Positions 7,068-15,204 of a stretch of DNA of 42,372 nt are shown piece after piece; within the stretch, counting starts at the first letter, position 1, and each line of letters begins with the position of its first letter. The translations under genes and the position numbers were made by a program. The stretch spans positions 1-42,372 of the forward strand of contig CAKTXH010000008.1 in assembly GCA_934630975.1 (NCBI GenBank). The letters are read 5' to 3'. Under the pieces are notes generated by a model. That model saw nothing but the letters and a program-made list of their open reading frames with translations. It searched no databases and was not told where the DNA came from. Origin of the DNA: an uncultured Clostridia bacterium (GTDB taxonomy: Bacteria; Bacillota; Clostridia; Christensenellales; Aristaeellaceae).

Positions 7068-8036
7068 TTACAAAATATGCACCAGCATGTTGCCGCCTTC
7101 GTCCGTTTCCAGTTTCAGCAGCTTCTCCCGCTCCAGCGCGCGCAGCACGTCCGAGAAGCGCCGCAGGCCGATCTGCCGCTCGGTGAAATCGGGATAATCC
7201 GCCTGCACGGCCGATTTGAGGATGGAGGGGTTCACCCGGTCAAAGCCGTCCTCCTTGTATTCCGACAGGATGCGCGCGAAGATGCGCGCGAAGTTCTCCC
7301 GCGTGATCTGTTCCCCGGCGGGCGCATGCGGCTGATTGAGCGATATGATGACGTTGAATTGCTCACTCTCCACGCTGAACGCGCCGAACTGCTGGGATAG
7401 CCGTGCAATCAGCTTGCCGAAGGTGGAAAAGCCGACGCTCTTTTCGGAGAAATTCGGACGCAGACGAAGCAGAACGCTCTTCACCTCGCTGGCGAGCATC
7501 TCCCCGCTGTCGCTCTCTTTGAGGATGGTCACAATCAAATCGTTCACGTCCGCAAGCGTCAGCGCCTCGATCTCCTGCCCCTGCGCGCGCTCCTTGCCGC
7601 TGGCCACGCTCTCGAGGAACTGGAATTCGCTGCACGCGTTCATGAACACGCCGCTGGCCGCCTCGCTGCGGGAAATGCCCAGCACGAACTTGCCCATCGT
7701 CTTGAGCTTGCCGACCAGCGGCACATAATCGCTGTCGCCGGAAACGATGCAGAAGCTGTCAATCAACGAGTTGGTGTAGGCCACGTCCAGCGCGTCGATG
7801 ACCAGCTGAATATCCAGGCTGTTCTTCTGGTTGCGCCCGAACCGCAGCGACGGCACAACCGCGAACGTGTTGGACAGCAGAATCTCCTTCAAATCGGAAT
7901 AGCTGTCCGTATAGCCGTAAACCTTGCCGATGAGGATGTCGCCGCGAATCTTCACCCGCTCGATCACATCCATCAGCATGCTCTTTTTGCCGCCGCAATT
8001 TTCAAGATCGACAAACAGCGCGAAATGTGAAGCCAT
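7068..8036 (-). CDS. NYN-domain (PIN-like) protein with two LOTUS/OST-HTH domains
   Basis: A 322-residue protein. Residues 1-145 form an NYN/LabA-like domain (DUF88): FVDLEN with D10, DIQLVIDALD with D75, and VSGDSDYVPLV with D101 and D103, the acidic residues that bind metal in PIN-like RNases. Residues about 160-240 and 250-322 are two winged-helix LOTUS/OST-HTH modules, which in the known family bind RNA (G-rich or G4). It is likely a cytoplasmic RNA endonuclease or RNA-binding regulator, but no substrate is known. The ATG has AAAGGATGG in front. It is followed leftward by the secreted protein 91 bp away; the functional link is unclear. Confidence 0.85.
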   Translation of the reverse strand: MASHFALFVDLENCGGKKSMLMDVIERVKIRGDILIGKVYGYTDSYSDLKEILLSNTFAVVPSLRFGRNQKNSLDIQLVIDALDVAYTNSLIDSFCIVSGDSDYVPLVGKLKTMGKFVLGISRSEAASGVFMNACSEFQFLESVASGKERAQGQEIEALTLADVNDLIVTILKESDSGEMLASEVKSVLLRLRPNFSEKSVGFSTFGKLIARLSQQFGAFSVESEQFNVIISLNQPHAPAGEQITRENFARIFARILSEYKEDGFDRVNPSILKSAVQADYPDFTERQIGLRRFSDVLRALEREKLLKLETDEGGNMLVHIL

Positions 8037-8071
8037 AAAACCATCCTTTCCGAAAAACGTTGGAAGAACGC

Positions 8072-8147
8072 TTGAGGCTCCGCCTCAAACTCCGGCAGGA
8101 ACCTGAGGTTCCTGCACCTCCCGCCTTACGGATTGCTGCGCAATCCG
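8072..8147 (-). repeat. three-hairpin intergenic element, full copy (minus orientation)
   Basis: Read on the minus strand: hairpin 1 CGGATTGC-GCA-GCAATCCG (8147-8129), a linker containing GGCGGGAGGT, hairpin 2 GCAGGAACCTCAGGTTCCTGC region (8115-8095), a linker CGGAGTTT, and hairpin 3 GAGGC-GGA-GCCTC (8086-8074). The order, spacers and loop sequences match 9548-9623 while the stem bases differ in a compensating way. Confidence 0.7.
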
Positions 8148-8172
8148 TTGAAAAATGAAATCGCGAACCTTT

Positions 8173-9330
8173 TTAGTACGCCGATAAATCCCCGTTGACG
8201 AAATCGCCCATGTTGGAGGAGAGCTTCAAAATCCGCGTATAGATTCTTGCGCTGTCCTCCTCGTCCGCGACGACGGGGCGGTAATCCGTTCCCTTGTCCA
8301 GCTCGGTCAGTCGGATGGGCACGACGGTCAGTTCCGGCGCATCGCAGTGATCCTCGTAAACGGTGAAGGTCACGCGCGCCAGATACGCGTCGCGGTCATC
8401 GGGATCAACGTTGCCACCGAACACCAGGTTGCCCAGCGAATAGAGGATGTAGCTGTCCTGATACGCCTCGATGCCCTGCACGATGTGCGGGTGCGTGCCC
8501 ACGACGATATCCGCGCCCGCCTTAATCGCCGCGCGGCCGATGGTGCGCTGTTCCCCGGTGAAGTCGTCGCGGTATTCGCTGCCCCAGTGGAACGACGCGA
8601 TGACGATCTGGCAGCCCGCCTCGCGCAGCGCCTTTACGTCCGCGCTGATGTCCTTTTTGCCGTCCTTGTAGGGGAAGCAGTAGCCGGTCATGCCGACTTT
8701 CACGCCGTTCTTTTCAAAAATGCCCAACTGTCCGCCGCCGGAAACGACGATTCCCGCCGCTTCGAGGTTGGCGATGGTGTCTTCCTTGCCCTGCTGGCCG
8801 TAATCGAGCGTGTGGTTGTTGGCGATGTTCACCGCCTCCACGCTCCCCAGCGTCAGAATATCCGTGTATTCCGCCGGGCCTTTGAAGTTGTAGAGCTTTT
8901 CCTTCTTGCTCGTCTCCTCGGTCAGCGTGCCCTCAAAGTTGATGAGCGTCAAATCGTCCGTCGCAAACAGCGTTTGCAGGCCGGAGAAAAACCAGCCGTA
9001 GCCCTTTTCCGCCGCGACGTTTTCAAAGCAGTCGTCCCGCTTGCGCAAATCGTCCGTCGAGCCGAGCGTCGTGTCGCCGCCCAGCGTAATCGTGAACATC
9101 TTGGGCCACGTGTCCGCCTGCTGCGCGGCATGCTGTTCCTGCTGCTGCACGTCCTGCGCCGCGGCCATGTCCGAAAGCGAAATGCCGTTTTCAACTGTCT
9201 GCGCCTGCTGCATGTCCGCCTGCTTTTCGTATCGAATGTGCGGGTTGCTCAGCGTATAATTCATCTCGCAAAACCCCGCAGCCGCGAGCGTCGTCATCAG
9301 TAGAAAAGCGCATAGTCCTGCCTTTTTCAT
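8173..9330 (-). CDS. CapA-family (poly-gamma-glutamate synthesis type) metallophosphatase-like protein
   Basis: A 385-residue exported protein. A hydrophobic segment (about 4-21) acts as signal peptide or anchor, followed by a Gln-rich linker (about 38-73). The CapA/PgsA domain (about 76-340) has the family motifs LGGDTTLGS (D86), NFEGTLTE (131-138), NIANNHTLDYG (168-178), ASFHWG (245-250), GTHPHIVQG (278-286) and YSLGNLVFGG. Members resemble calcineurin-like phosphatases and assist in capsule or poly-gamma-glutamate export; no pgsB/pgsC-type genes are nearby, so the substrate is open. The start at 9330 has GAAGGGAG; an open frame upstream runs into the hairpin repeat at 9401-9438. It has its own promoter at 9456-9484. 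Confidence 0.85.
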   Translation of the reverse strand: MKKAGLCAFLLMTTLAAAGFCEMNYTLSNPHIRYEKQADMQQAQTVENGISLSDMAAAQDVQQQEQHAAQQADTWPKMFTITLGGDTTLGSTDDLRKRDDCFENVAAEKGYGWFFSGLQTLFATDDLTLINFEGTLTEETSKKEKLYNFKGPAEYTDILTLGSVEAVNIANNHTLDYGQQGKEDTIANLEAAGIVVSGGGQLGIFEKNGVKVGMTGYCFPYKDGKKDISADVKALREAGCQIVIASFHWGSEYRDDFTGEQRTIGRAAIKAGADIVVGTHPHIVQGIEAYQDSYILYSLGNLVFGGNVDPDDRDAYLARVTFTVYEDHCDAPELTVVPIRLTELDKGTDYRPVVADEEDSARIYTRILKLSSNMGDFVNGDLSAY

Positions 9331-9400
9331 CGGTCTGCTCCCTTCGGTTATCCGTTGTCCGGCTGATTGCCATAAGCCGATTCTCTTTGATTGGTGGGAA

Positions 9401-9438
9401 GGGCCGTTCTCCCCTCGCCGGGGGAGAACAGCTTTTTC
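9401..9438 (+). repeat. diverged third copy of the hairpin/terminator repeat
   Basis: The arms GTTCTCCCC and GGGGGAGAAC are followed by AGCTTTTT. Compared with the copies at 3410 and 5351 one A-T pair of the stem has become G-C (CTATTC/GAATAG against CCGTTC/GAACAG), a compensating change. It lies in the leader of the leftward capA-like gene. Confidence 0.6.
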
Positions 9439-9455
9439 CATGACGTTGTTTTTTT

Positions 9456-9484
9456 ATTCTATCACAGCCATAAAATCGAATCAA
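9456..9484 (-). promoter_or_regulatory. sigma-A promoter of the capA-like gene
   Basis: On the minus strand TTGATT (9484-9479) and TAGAAT (9461-9456) are 17 bp apart, with a TG one base before the -10 (extended -10). The transcript starts near 9449 and has a leader of about 120 nt that contains the hairpin repeat at 9401-9438. Confidence 0.65.
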
Positions 9485-9547
9485 CTTGCGTTTTTCCGCG
9501 CTTCATGCTATCCTTCTCTTGTTATTGTAAGCATGATCATCCCTCCC

Positions 9548-9623
9548 TTTATCGCGAAGCGATAAAGAAAGCGGGAAATCCAAGAACCTCAGGTTCTTGG
9601 TGGGGTTTGGGGCAAAGCCCCAA
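9548..9623 (+). repeat. three-hairpin intergenic element, full copy (plus orientation)
   Basis: Hairpin 1 TTTATCGC-GAA-GCGATAAA (9548-9566), linker containing AGCGGGAAAT, hairpin 2 with CCAAGAACC/GGTTCTTGG arms (9580-9600), linker TGGGGTTT, hairpin 3 TTGGGGC-AAA-GCCCCAA (9607-9623). It matches 8072-8147 in architecture and in linkers, but not in stem sequence. It sits directly before the fragment at 9637. Confidence 0.7.
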
Positions 9624-9636
9624 GAAAGAACACGCC

Positions 9637-9891
9637 ATGCACGATACCCGTACCCGCCTGCGTAAGCTCCTCGCCGCGCTCATCGCCGAGCGCGAGGATA
9701 GCCAGCTTCTCTATATTCCCCACGGCGAACCCGGCATGCGCCGCATGATCAGCGCGCTGCTGGCCATGCGCCCGCCCGCAGAAAACGACCCGCTGGCGGA
9801 GGAAATCCGCTGGTTTAGGGAAAATCAGCCGGAAAGCGCGTCCCCAATCAACGTGCCGGAAAGCAGCGCCCGCTCCGACCGGCGGCCATAA
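9637..9891 (+). pseudogene. probable truncated N-terminus of a macrodomain ADP-ribose hydrolase
   Basis: The first 60 residues resemble the N-terminal extension of Firmicutes zinc-type macrodomain protein-ADP-ribose hydrolases: a helical LRKLLAALIAERED, an IPHGEPGMRRMISALLAMRPP segment (compare the family's LLRALMNVRPP), and an acidic helix LAEEIRWFRENQ. Exactly where the macrodomain should follow, the frame runs 67 bp into the 3' end of the convergent helicase gene and stops with a tail of no likeness. There is no good ribosome binding site, and a palindromic element lies right in front. Either a broken gene or a small protein of this N-terminal type alone; likeness is judged by eye. Confidence 0.4.
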
Positions 9892-12092
9892 CGGCTGTCG
9901 ATCAAAAGCAGCGCGCCGCGGTCGCTCTCCGTGCGGATCAAACGCCCCGCCGCCTGAATCACCCGCACCATGCCCGGCAGGGTCATGCACAGAAACGCGC
10001 CGTCCGCGCCGTTTTCGTCGTGATAGCGCCGCATCGCCCGCACCCGCGCATCCGGCTGGGGCAGGCCCGTCGAAACGACGATCACGTTTTGCAGCCGCTC
10101 CCCGGCGAGGTCGATGCCTTCCGCGAACGCGCCGCCCAGAACGGCCAGCAGAACCGCCCGTTCGCCCCGCTTTTCAAACGCGCCCAGCAGCGCGTTTTTT
10201 TCTTCCTCCGTCAGCCCGCGCGCTTCGCGCAAAAGCGCCGCGCCGGGAATTCCCCGTTCCTCCAGCAACGCGCCGACCCGGTTTAAATACGCATACGACG
10301 GGAAGAAAACCAGCGCGTTGCCCGCGTGCGCCGCCAATTGCGCCCAAATCGCTTCCGCCACAAGCGGCGCGTTCGCCTCCCGCGCCGCATAGCGCAGGTC
10401 AATCGGCAGAATTTTCGCGTCGAGCTGGTTTTTGTCAAACGGCGAAGGCAGCGCCAAACACGCGTCCCCTTCCAGACTGCCGAGCATGCGCTTGGCCGCC
10501 TCAAACGGCGCGAGCGTCGCGGAAAAAAAGACCGTGCCGCGCGCCCGCTTCGTCTTTTCCAGAATATCCTGCGCCGCGCAGAGCAGAAATAACTCGATCC
10601 GCGCGGTTTTCTCCGCGCCCTCCGTCAGCACGGCATAGCGCGCATCCAGCCGCCCCGCCGCATACTGCCACGCCGCCGCCAGCGAAAACGCGTCCGCCGC
10701 CGGAAGCCCCGCGCCTTCGGCAAGCGCCTCTCCCGCCGCCTCCAAAAGCCGCGCCATCGCCGCGTCCAGCGCTTCCGGCAGGCTTTTAAGCCGCCCGGAG
10801 GCGAATTCTTCCGTCCGCGCGGCCTCTTCCAGCGCGCGCAGCGCCGCCGTCAGCGCCCTGTACAGCGCATGCTTCCGCCCGAGCGCCTGCCCCGCGCCGC
10901 GGCGGAGTTCGCGAAGCTGCCGGGCGCTCACCGCCGCCGAAGCGTTATCCTGCACGCGCGGGGCGAGCTGGTGCGCTTCGTCGATGAGCAGCGCCGCGCC
11001 GCCCTGCATCAGCGCGTCAATGGCCACAAACGGGTCGAACACATAGTTGTAGTCGCAGACGACGATATCCGCCGCCTGCGCCAACGACAGGGCCAGCTCG
11101 AACGGGCAGAGCGCGTGCTTTTCCGCCAGCGCGTCCACCCGTTCGCGCCCCCAGCTTCCGCCGGAAAGCGCTTCGGCCAGCGCGCCCGGCAGGCGGTCGT
11201 AAAACCCTTTCGCATACGGGCAGACTTCCGGGCGGCAGTCCCGCTTTTCCATCGGGCAGACCTTGTCCTTCGCCGCGATTTCCACCGCCAGCAGCTTCGC
11301 GCCGTGCGCGCGCAAAACGGTCAGCGCATCCATCGCGCTTTTCCGCCCGGTCGTCCGCGCCGTCAGCATCAGCACGCGGGCGCATCTGCCTTCGCCCAGC
11401 GCCAGCGCGGCGGGGTACAGCGCGGCCATCGTTTTGCCGATGCCCGTCGGCGCCTGCGCGAACAGCCGCTTCTTTTCCCGGATGGCGACGTACACGTTCG
11501 CGGCGAACTTCCGCTGCCCCGCACGGTAGCCGTCGTAGGGAAACGCAAGACCGGCGAGCGACGCGTCCCGCTCCTGCCGCCGCGCCAGCAGCCGCTTTTC
11601 CCACGCGCAGTAGGCCGCGCACAGCGCGTTAAACTCGGTTTGCAGCCGCGCGCCGTCCGCGTCCTCTTCATATAGACGAACCGGACAGCCATTTTCATCC
11701 ACATATAAAATGCGCAGGCGGACGCCGGCCAAGCCCTCTTTTTGGCAGAGCATGTGCCCGTACATCGCCGCCTGCGCCCGATGCGCCGGAATCAGCGGGT
11801 TTTCCGCCGCGCCCAGCTTGATTTCTTCCACGATGCGCGCGCCGTCCGCGGCGAGCAGCAGCCCGTCCGCCCGCCCGGCAACGCGCAGCGTGATTTCCCC
11901 GGCGGCATAATCCGCGCTCAGCGACTGCTCCGCCAGATAGGCCGTCTCCGCCTGCGCGCCCGCGCTCTGCCGCGCCCGGTGCGCCGCCGCGCCTTCCCGC
12001 ATGCGCTTGGCGGCAAAAGCCGCCGGGGCAAGGTCGCTCTCGTGCAGGCTGAACTCCACCACCTGACGGACGCTCGCGCGCAGCGTCGTCAT
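9825..12092 (-). CDS. XPD/DinG-type DNA helicase with an N-terminal PD-(D/E)XK nuclease domain
   Basis: A 755-residue protein. Residues about 1-175 look like a Cas4/RecB-type PD-(D/E)XK nuclease: GRADG (D76) followed by RIVEEIK (E90 and K92). The superfamily 2 helicase core follows: Q-motif-like YRAGQ, Walker A APTGIGKT (214-221), four cysteines for a 4Fe-4S cluster (279, 286, 291, 329), DEAH box LLIDEAHQL (371-374), FFSATLAPF, and motif VI QAAGRLIRTESDRG. The family unwinds DNA 5' to 3' and serves repair of damaged or R-looped DNA. The ATG at 12092 overlaps the stop of the upstream membrane-protein gene (ATGA), so translation is coupled. Confidence 0.88.
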   Translation of the reverse strand: MTTLRASVRQVVEFSLHESDLAPAAFAAKRMREGAAAHRARQSAGAQAETAYLAEQSLSADYAAGEITLRVAGRADGLLLAADGARIVEEIKLGAAENPLIPAHRAQAAMYGHMLCQKEGLAGVRLRILYVDENGCPVRLYEEDADGARLQTEFNALCAAYCAWEKRLLARRQERDASLAGLAFPYDGYRAGQRKFAANVYVAIREKKRLFAQAPTGIGKTMAALYPAALALGEGRCARVLMLTARTTGRKSAMDALTVLRAHGAKLLAVEIAAKDKVCPMEKRDCRPEVCPYAKGFYDRLPGALAEALSGGSWGRERVDALAEKHALCPFELALSLAQAADIVVCDYNYVFDPFVAIDALMQGGAALLIDEAHQLAPRVQDNASAAVSARQLRELRRGAGQALGRKHALYRALTAALRALEEAARTEEFASGRLKSLPEALDAAMARLLEAAGEALAEGAGLPAADAFSLAAAWQYAAGRLDARYAVLTEGAEKTARIELFLLCAAQDILEKTKRARGTVFFSATLAPFEAAKRMLGSLEGDACLALPSPFDKNQLDAKILPIDLRYAAREANAPLVAEAIWAQLAAHAGNALVFFPSYAYLNRVGALLEERGIPGAALLREARGLTEEEKNALLGAFEKRGERAVLLAVLGGAFAEGIDLAGERLQNVIVVSTGLPQPDARVRAMRRYHDENGADGAFLCMTLPGMVRVIQAAGRLIRTESDRGALLLIDSRYGRRSERALLSGTLIGDALSG

Positions 12093-14371
12093 ACGCGCCT
12101 CCGCATCCGCCAAAGCGACCACGCCAGCAGCAGCGCGCCCAGCGCGCTTGCGCCCTGCATGATCAGCCACAGCGTCGGCGGCTGATACCAGACGTGCACC
12201 GTGCCGTTTTTCGGCACGCTGTAAACGCGCACCAGATTGTTCGTCCCGCGCGCCACCGTCAGCGCCTGCCCGTCCGCCTCGGCGCGGTAGCCGGGGTAAT
12301 ACAGCAGCGGCACTTCGATATATCCCGCGTCGCCTTCCAGCCGCACCGTCACGGTCAATTCCGTGCCGCGCTTTTTGTAGTCGATCGCCTCGCACGCGCT
12401 TCCCGCGCCTGTGCGCACGTCGCCCGCCTTGAGCGCCGCCTTTTCCGTGCTCACATACGTATATTCATACTGAGCGATGCGCGTATCGGTGTAAGTCTCC
12501 TTTTCCAGCGCAGGCTCCTGCTCTACAATCGTCTGCATCGTGTAGCCCGAAAAGACCACGCACAGCGCAATCAGCGCCGCCATGCCCGCCTTCGCATCCT
12601 TTTCTTCGCGCAGATAGCCCCACGCCGCCGAAACGCTCAGCATCGGCGCGGCCACGCTGACAAAGCGCCACGGGAATTGAATCTGCATGAAGAAGGTGGA
12701 AAACGGCCTTCTGAGCGAACAGAGGAAGCTCCACGGGAAGAACTCCGTGTTCAGCAGCAGCGCCAGCGCGCCCAGGCCGAGCAGCGCCAGCGACAGCCTG
12801 TCGTTTTCCGTTCGGAGCGCCGCGCGCCCCGCCGCATAGCGCCGCGCCAGCAGCAGCACGCAGCCGACGAGCATCGCCAGCCCCGGCACCACGCCGATGG
12901 TGTAGGCGAAATTCTCCGGCGCGTCCGCGTTCACGCCGCCCGCAAAGCCGACGAAGAAGTCGCCCAGCCGATAGACGTATTTCGCCGAGTTGAGCACGAC
13001 GCTGGTGCTCACGCCGTCCGCCGTGTACTGCATCATCGGCACGTAGAACCACAGCGCGCAGAGCGCCGTTACGCCCGCCGCCGCCAGCACCGCGAGGATG
13101 CGCCGCTTTTCCGCAAACAGCTTTTTGACGCTCAGCAGCGCCGCAATCGCGCAGAACAACACGCAGAACAACGTGCTGAGCAGATGGCTCATGCATACGC
13201 ACGTCATGCCCAGCGCCAGCAGCGGCCACTTCCGCTCGTCCCGGCGCAGCACTTCGTACAGCCCCAGCATGACCACCGGGAAAAAGACCATCGCCAGACT
13301 TTCGCCCAGCGTCCCGCGCGTATAGATGTTCACCAGCCGATAGAGGCACAGCGTGTAGAGCACGCTCGCGCCGACGGCGGTACGGCGGCTGTTCATCAGG
13401 CCGCGCACGCACAGATAGCAGACCAGCGCCGCCGCAAGCTGGATGCAGACCTCAAACACCTGCACACTCGCATACAGCGACACGCCCAGATTGCGCAGCA
13501 GCGCCGGGAAATACAGGAACAGCTCGGGATAGAATTCCGACGCGGCATAGCCGTAGCCCAGCAGCGTCGAGCTGTGGATGCGCACGGGGAACTGGCCGTT
13601 CCTCAGCCCGCTTGCAATGCCCTCGATGCGGTTGAGGTGGAAAAACAGGTCGTGCCCGTTGTATATGCCGCGCCAGAACAGCGGCATGCAGGCAAACGCC
13701 GCCGCGCAGAGCACCACCGCCGCATCCCGGCGGTTTTTGCGGCCGCGCTCGGTCTGATCCCACGAGAGCGCGAGCAGCGCCGTCAGCACCGCGCCGGCCA
13801 GCGCCGCATACGCGCACAAATCGGCGGAAAGCACGCCTGCGCCAGCCTTATGCACCGTCACCGCGACGATATCCTCCGGGTTTTCGCTCGCCAGATACAG
13901 ATTCGGCGTGGAATCGGTCAAATCAAAGCCGAAGCTCAGCTGATCCAATCCGCCGTTCTCTTCCCCCATCTCCTCGTGCACTTCGCCGTTTTCGATGAAC
14001 GTCTGATAGCCCGCCGAAACGACGCGCACATCCGCCGTCTCCGCGCCGTCGTATTCCACGATCACCTGATAGGAGCCCCACATCAGGTTCAGGCCGCCGT
14101 TTTCGCCCTGCGCGGGCAGGAAAAACGTCTCCCACTCGTGTTCGCTGCCCCACAGCCCCGCATCCGTGCGTGCCTGCGCTTCCCGCTGTTCCTGCGCCAT
14201 CTCCTCGTCGGCCTGCGCCTGCCGCGCATCCGCCTCCTCGCGGGAAATCACGATCTGCCCCAGCTCGTCGCCCGCATAGCGCCAGGTATACTCGTCCCTG
14301 TCCGTGTAGATGAACGCCAGCGCGAACAGCGCCGCCCACAGCGCAATCAGGCTCAGAATCTTTTTCTTCAT
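12089..14371 (-). CDS. large membrane protein of the PTPS-related/YfhO-like type
   Basis: A 760-residue protein. One span near the N-terminus (about 4-21), then a 170-residue external domain with a Glu/Ala/Gln-rich helical stretch, then about twelve spans, and a soluble C-terminal beta domain closed by a last span and basic end. The segment after the second span carries GHDLFFHLNRIEGI, GQFPVRIHS, GYGYAASEFYP and PALLRNLG, the signature of the 6-pyruvoyl-tetrahydropterin-synthase-related membrane family (PF10131), relatives of GT-C transferases and YfhO. The likely role is glycan assembly or lipid-linked sugar transfer. The ATG at 14371 has CGGAGG upstream. It overlaps the helicase gene by 4 bp, a puzzling partner. 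Confidence 0.75.
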   Translation of the reverse strand: MKKKILSLIALWAALFALAFIYTDRDEYTWRYAGDELGQIVISREEADARQAQADEEMAQEQREAQARTDAGLWGSEHEWETFFLPAQGENGGLNLMWGSYQVIVEYDGAETADVRVVSAGYQTFIENGEVHEEMGEENGGLDQLSFGFDLTDSTPNLYLASENPEDIVAVTVHKAGAGVLSADLCAYAALAGAVLTALLALSWDQTERGRKNRRDAAVVLCAAAFACMPLFWRGIYNGHDLFFHLNRIEGIASGLRNGQFPVRIHSSTLLGYGYAASEFYPELFLYFPALLRNLGVSLYASVQVFEVCIQLAAALVCYLCVRGLMNSRRTAVGASVLYTLCLYRLVNIYTRGTLGESLAMVFFPVVMLGLYEVLRRDERKWPLLALGMTCVCMSHLLSTLFCVLFCAIAALLSVKKLFAEKRRILAVLAAAGVTALCALWFYVPMMQYTADGVSTSVVLNSAKYVYRLGDFFVGFAGGVNADAPENFAYTIGVVPGLAMLVGCVLLLARRYAAGRAALRTENDRLSLALLGLGALALLLNTEFFPWSFLCSLRRPFSTFFMQIQFPWRFVSVAAPMLSVSAAWGYLREEKDAKAGMAALIALCVVFSGYTMQTIVEQEPALEKETYTDTRIAQYEYTYVSTEKAALKAGDVRTGAGSACEAIDYKKRGTELTVTVRLEGDAGYIEVPLLYYPGYRAEADGQALTVARGTNNLVRVYSVPKNGTVHVWYQPPTLWLIMQGASALGALLLAWSLWRMRRRV

Positions 14372-14423
14372 ATCGTCAAACCTCCGAACGGATGAATTCG
14401 CATAAAGCCCCATGATGATGTTT

Positions 14424-14452
14424 ATGATACCATGAACAGCCGCACAAAGCAA
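14424..14452 (-). promoter_or_regulatory. promoter of the membrane-protein/helicase operon
   Basis: On the minus strand TTGCTT (14452-14447) and TATCAT (14429-14424) are 17 bp apart, with TGG before the -10 (extended -10). The start would be near 14417, 45 bp before the ATG. The -35 touches the terminator repeat at 14451-14488. Confidence 0.5.
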
Positions 14453-14488
14453 GAAGCGCCGCCCGCATCTGCTGCGGACGGCGCTCTG
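14451..14488 (-). terminator. intrinsic terminator of the toxin-antitoxin module (38-bp repeat, copy A)
   Basis: On the minus strand AGCGCCG-T-CCGCA and TGCGG-G-CGGCGCT arms enclose a short loop, followed by TCTTGCTTT. It lies 3 bp after the antitoxin stop. The 38 bases are identical to 15205-15242, which ends the next gene upstream. Confidence 0.7.
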
Positions 14489-14491
14489 GGT

Positions 14492-14779
14492 TCAGTTTTC
14501 CAACGGCACAACGGCCAGCGTCTTGCCCAGCGGGGCAAGAATCTTCAAAACGGTATCGAGCTGCGGATTCGTCGCGCCGCGTTCCATTCGCGCAATCACG
14601 GGTTGTTTCACGCCGCTCAGCTCTTCCAGCTTTTTCTGGCTGATTCCCTTTTCCTGCCGCGCTTTAATCAGTTCGCCGACAAGCGCAACCCGCAGGTTGC
14701 TTTCCGTAATTTCTTCAGGCGTCAAAAGCGCGTCTGTAAAAGCCAGCGCATCCGCGCCGATTGCCGGATTATTTTTCAT
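14492..14779 (-). CDS. HigA-type antitoxin, XRE HTH
   Basis: A 95-residue protein with an N-terminal segment (about 1-38) likely to contact the toxin, and an XRE HTH from about residue 40: KARQEKGISQKKLEELSGV, then KQPVIARMERG and PQLDTVLKILAPLG. The ATG at 14779 has AAAGGGG upstream; a longer in-frame start at 14836 lies deep in the toxin gene and is unlikely. It overlaps the 3' end of the toxin gene by 11 bp, in the toxin-first order typical of higBA. It would neutralise the toxin and repress the operon promoter at 15159-15187. Confidence 0.87.
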   Translation of the reverse strand: MKNNPAIGADALAFTDALLTPEEITESNLRVALVGELIKARQEKGISQKKLEELSGVKQPVIARMERGATNPQLDTVLKILAPLGKTLAVVPLEN

Positions 14780-15134
14780 ATTGAACGCCCCTTTCCAGAA
14801 TATCCGCATATTCGCGTTTTGCCCGTTCAATTTCACGAGCAGGCGTTTTCTGCGTTTTTTTCATGAATTGATGGAGGAGAACATAGCTTCCGCCGATGTA
14901 GCCCACAAATAGAATACGATCTCGAAGCGGGCGCAATTCCCATATTTCGCCATCCAGATGTTTGATATACGGCTCCCCGGCCTGTGTGCCGTATTCGCTC
15001 AAAATTCGCAGATAGTCGCGGATTTTATTCAGCTTTACACGGCTGTCCTTATCTTTCTTTCCCGCGAGTTCCTGCAAATATTCCGCCACCGGCTCTTTGC
15101 CGTTTCGATCCCGGTAGAAATGAATGGGATGCAC
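14769..15134 (-). CDS. HigB/RelE-family toxin (Gp49-like, DUF891)
   Basis: A toxin of about 121 residues in the RelE superfamily; relatives are ribosome-dependent mRNA endonucleases. Signature parts are HFYRDRNGKEPVAEYL at the start, then EIWELRPLRDRILFVGYIGG, VLLHQFMKKTQKTP and EIERAKREYADIL. The GTG at 15134 was preferred because GAGGTGA is correctly placed for it; a GTG at 15143 in the same frame would leave almost no leader after the promoter. The antitoxin gene follows with an 11-bp overlap. Both are flanked by identical terminators, so the module may have come in as a unit. Confidence 0.85.
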   Translation of the reverse strand: MHPIHFYRDRNGKEPVAEYLQELAGKKDKDSRVKLNKIRDYLRILSEYGTQAGEPYIKHLDGEIWELRPLRDRILFVGYIGGSYVLLHQFMKKTQKTPAREIERAKREYADILERGVQYEK

Positions 15135-15158
15135 CGTTCTCACCTCGTTTCATCCGTC

Positions 15159-15187
15159 ATTATATGCCGCTTTTCTTCTTCTGTCAA
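15159..15187 (-). promoter_or_regulatory. consensus sigma-A promoter of the toxin-antitoxin operon
   Basis: On the minus strand TTGACA (15187-15182) and TATAAT (15164-15159) are both perfect with a 17-bp spacer. The start near 15152 leaves a leader of only about 10-18 nt. So strong a promoter fits an operon held down by its own antitoxin. Confidence 0.85.
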
Positions 15188-15204
15188 GTACTTTTAAGTT
15201 ATTA

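Noticed and set aside
12194..14395. A 733-codon open frame opposite the membrane-protein gene
   Set aside because: Arg/His/Gln-rich product of the kind produced antisense to GC-rich genes; the minus-strand gene has motifs, spans and a good start.
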